This document shows, in pieces, positions 56,647 through 56,738 of a stretch of DNA of 56,738 bases. Every line of letters starts with the position of its first letter. Within the stretch, counting starts at the first letter, position 1. The DNA is from Burkholderiales bacterium. Its GTDB lineage: Bacteria; Pseudomonadota; Gammaproteobacteria; Burkholderiales; Burkholderiaceae_C. Location of the stretch: positions 1 to 56,738 of the forward strand of contig CANGHK010000033.1 in the NCBI GenBank assembly GCA_947453625.1, given 5' to 3'. The notes beneath the pieces are model-generated. The model was given only the letters and a program-made list of their open reading frames with translations. It did not search any database and was not told the origin of the DNA. Position numbers and translations under genes: made by a program.

Positions 56647-56738
56647 CTAGCCCATCTTCGTCATCAGGCACTACAAACCTGTTTTAAATCAACAACTTGG
56701 AATCAAAAATCTGCGCGTATGGCACTACATTTGTGTAG
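56647..56738. repeat. 92-bp AT-rich direct repeat, copy 2
   Basis: The same sequence as copy 1, offset by exactly 136 bp, separated by a 44-bp GC-rich spacer. It reaches the last base of the window, so more copies may follow outside. Confidence 0.9.

Noticed and set aside
56511-56738. Tandem repeat considered as a CRISPR array
   Set aside because: Repeats are 92 bp with a 44-bp spacer and only two copies are seen; no cas genes occur nearby.
56511-56738. Repeat considered as integron attC sites
   Set aside because: The expected paired core sites were not found and no gene cassette lies between the copies.

Overview
The window is about 70% GC, densely coded, and reads as chromosomal DNA of a betaproteobacterium in the order Burkholderiales, most like the Rubrivivax/Leptothrix/Ideonella group. 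This rests on the nine-gene atp operon order (atpIBEFHAGDC), the neighbouring priA-hemE-lemA-ppk2 genes, typical Burkholderiales protein sequences, and GC-rich intergenic repeats. No tRNA, rRNA, CRISPR array, insertion sequence or prophage was seen. The genus is an inference.

Layout. 1-931: the N-terminal part of a membrane receptor (7TMR-DISM type), cut by the window edge. 1194-9122: a tightly coupled operon for peptide import and breakdown: DUF1028 protein, two ABC ATPases, binding protein, two permeases and a gamma-glutamyltransferase-like enzyme without a signal peptide. 9123-13312: decayed DNA (an aldo/keto reductase remnant and a dacB remnant) on either side of a TonB-dependent receptor and a Tat-exported glycerophosphodiesterase. 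13313-20029: SemiSWEET protein, crotonase-family enzyme, acyl-CoA ligase, ornithine cyclodeaminase-like enzyme, carboxymuconolactone decarboxylase-like protein, maleylacetate reductase-like enzyme and Nudix hydrolase, probably organic-acid or aromatic catabolism. 20130-22654: cytochrome b561 followed by three tandem yceI genes. 22829-25158: a LytS/LytR-type two-component system. 25186-28404 (minus): glyoxalase I, a ribbon-helix-helix protein, a GMC flavoenzyme and its Tat-exported small subunit. 28654-35171: nitroreductase, quinone reductase, an unrecognised protein, Rep helicase, a GST and an AEC transporter. 35189-41708: priA, hemE, a LemA/TPM operon and a PPK2 kinase. 41857-49395 (minus): the complete F1Fo ATP synthase operon, with a convincing terminator after atpC. 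49518-56501: SMP-30 protein, acetyltransferase, cytochrome b, cytochrome c', AlaX editing protein, PhzF protein, PLP aminotransferase and EamA exporter. 56511-56738: two nearly identical 92-bp AT-rich repeats running into the window edge.

Most genes are ordinary housekeeping or transport genes. The points best worth a second look are non-coding or contextual: (1) the cloverleaf-like repeat that supplies the last codons of the AlaX gene; (2) the 92-bp tandem repeat at the right edge; (3) the DnaA-box and AT-rich spacer upstream of priA; (4) GC-rich hairpin repeats inside the atp operon; (5) the import operon flanked by two Ntn-hydrolase-family proteins; (6) the GMC dehydrogenase locus that has a Tat partner and a DNA-binding protein but no cytochrome; (7) the yceI triplication. 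I found no clear evidence of a wholly new multi-gene system, and functions of the less familiar genes are inferred from sequence features only.
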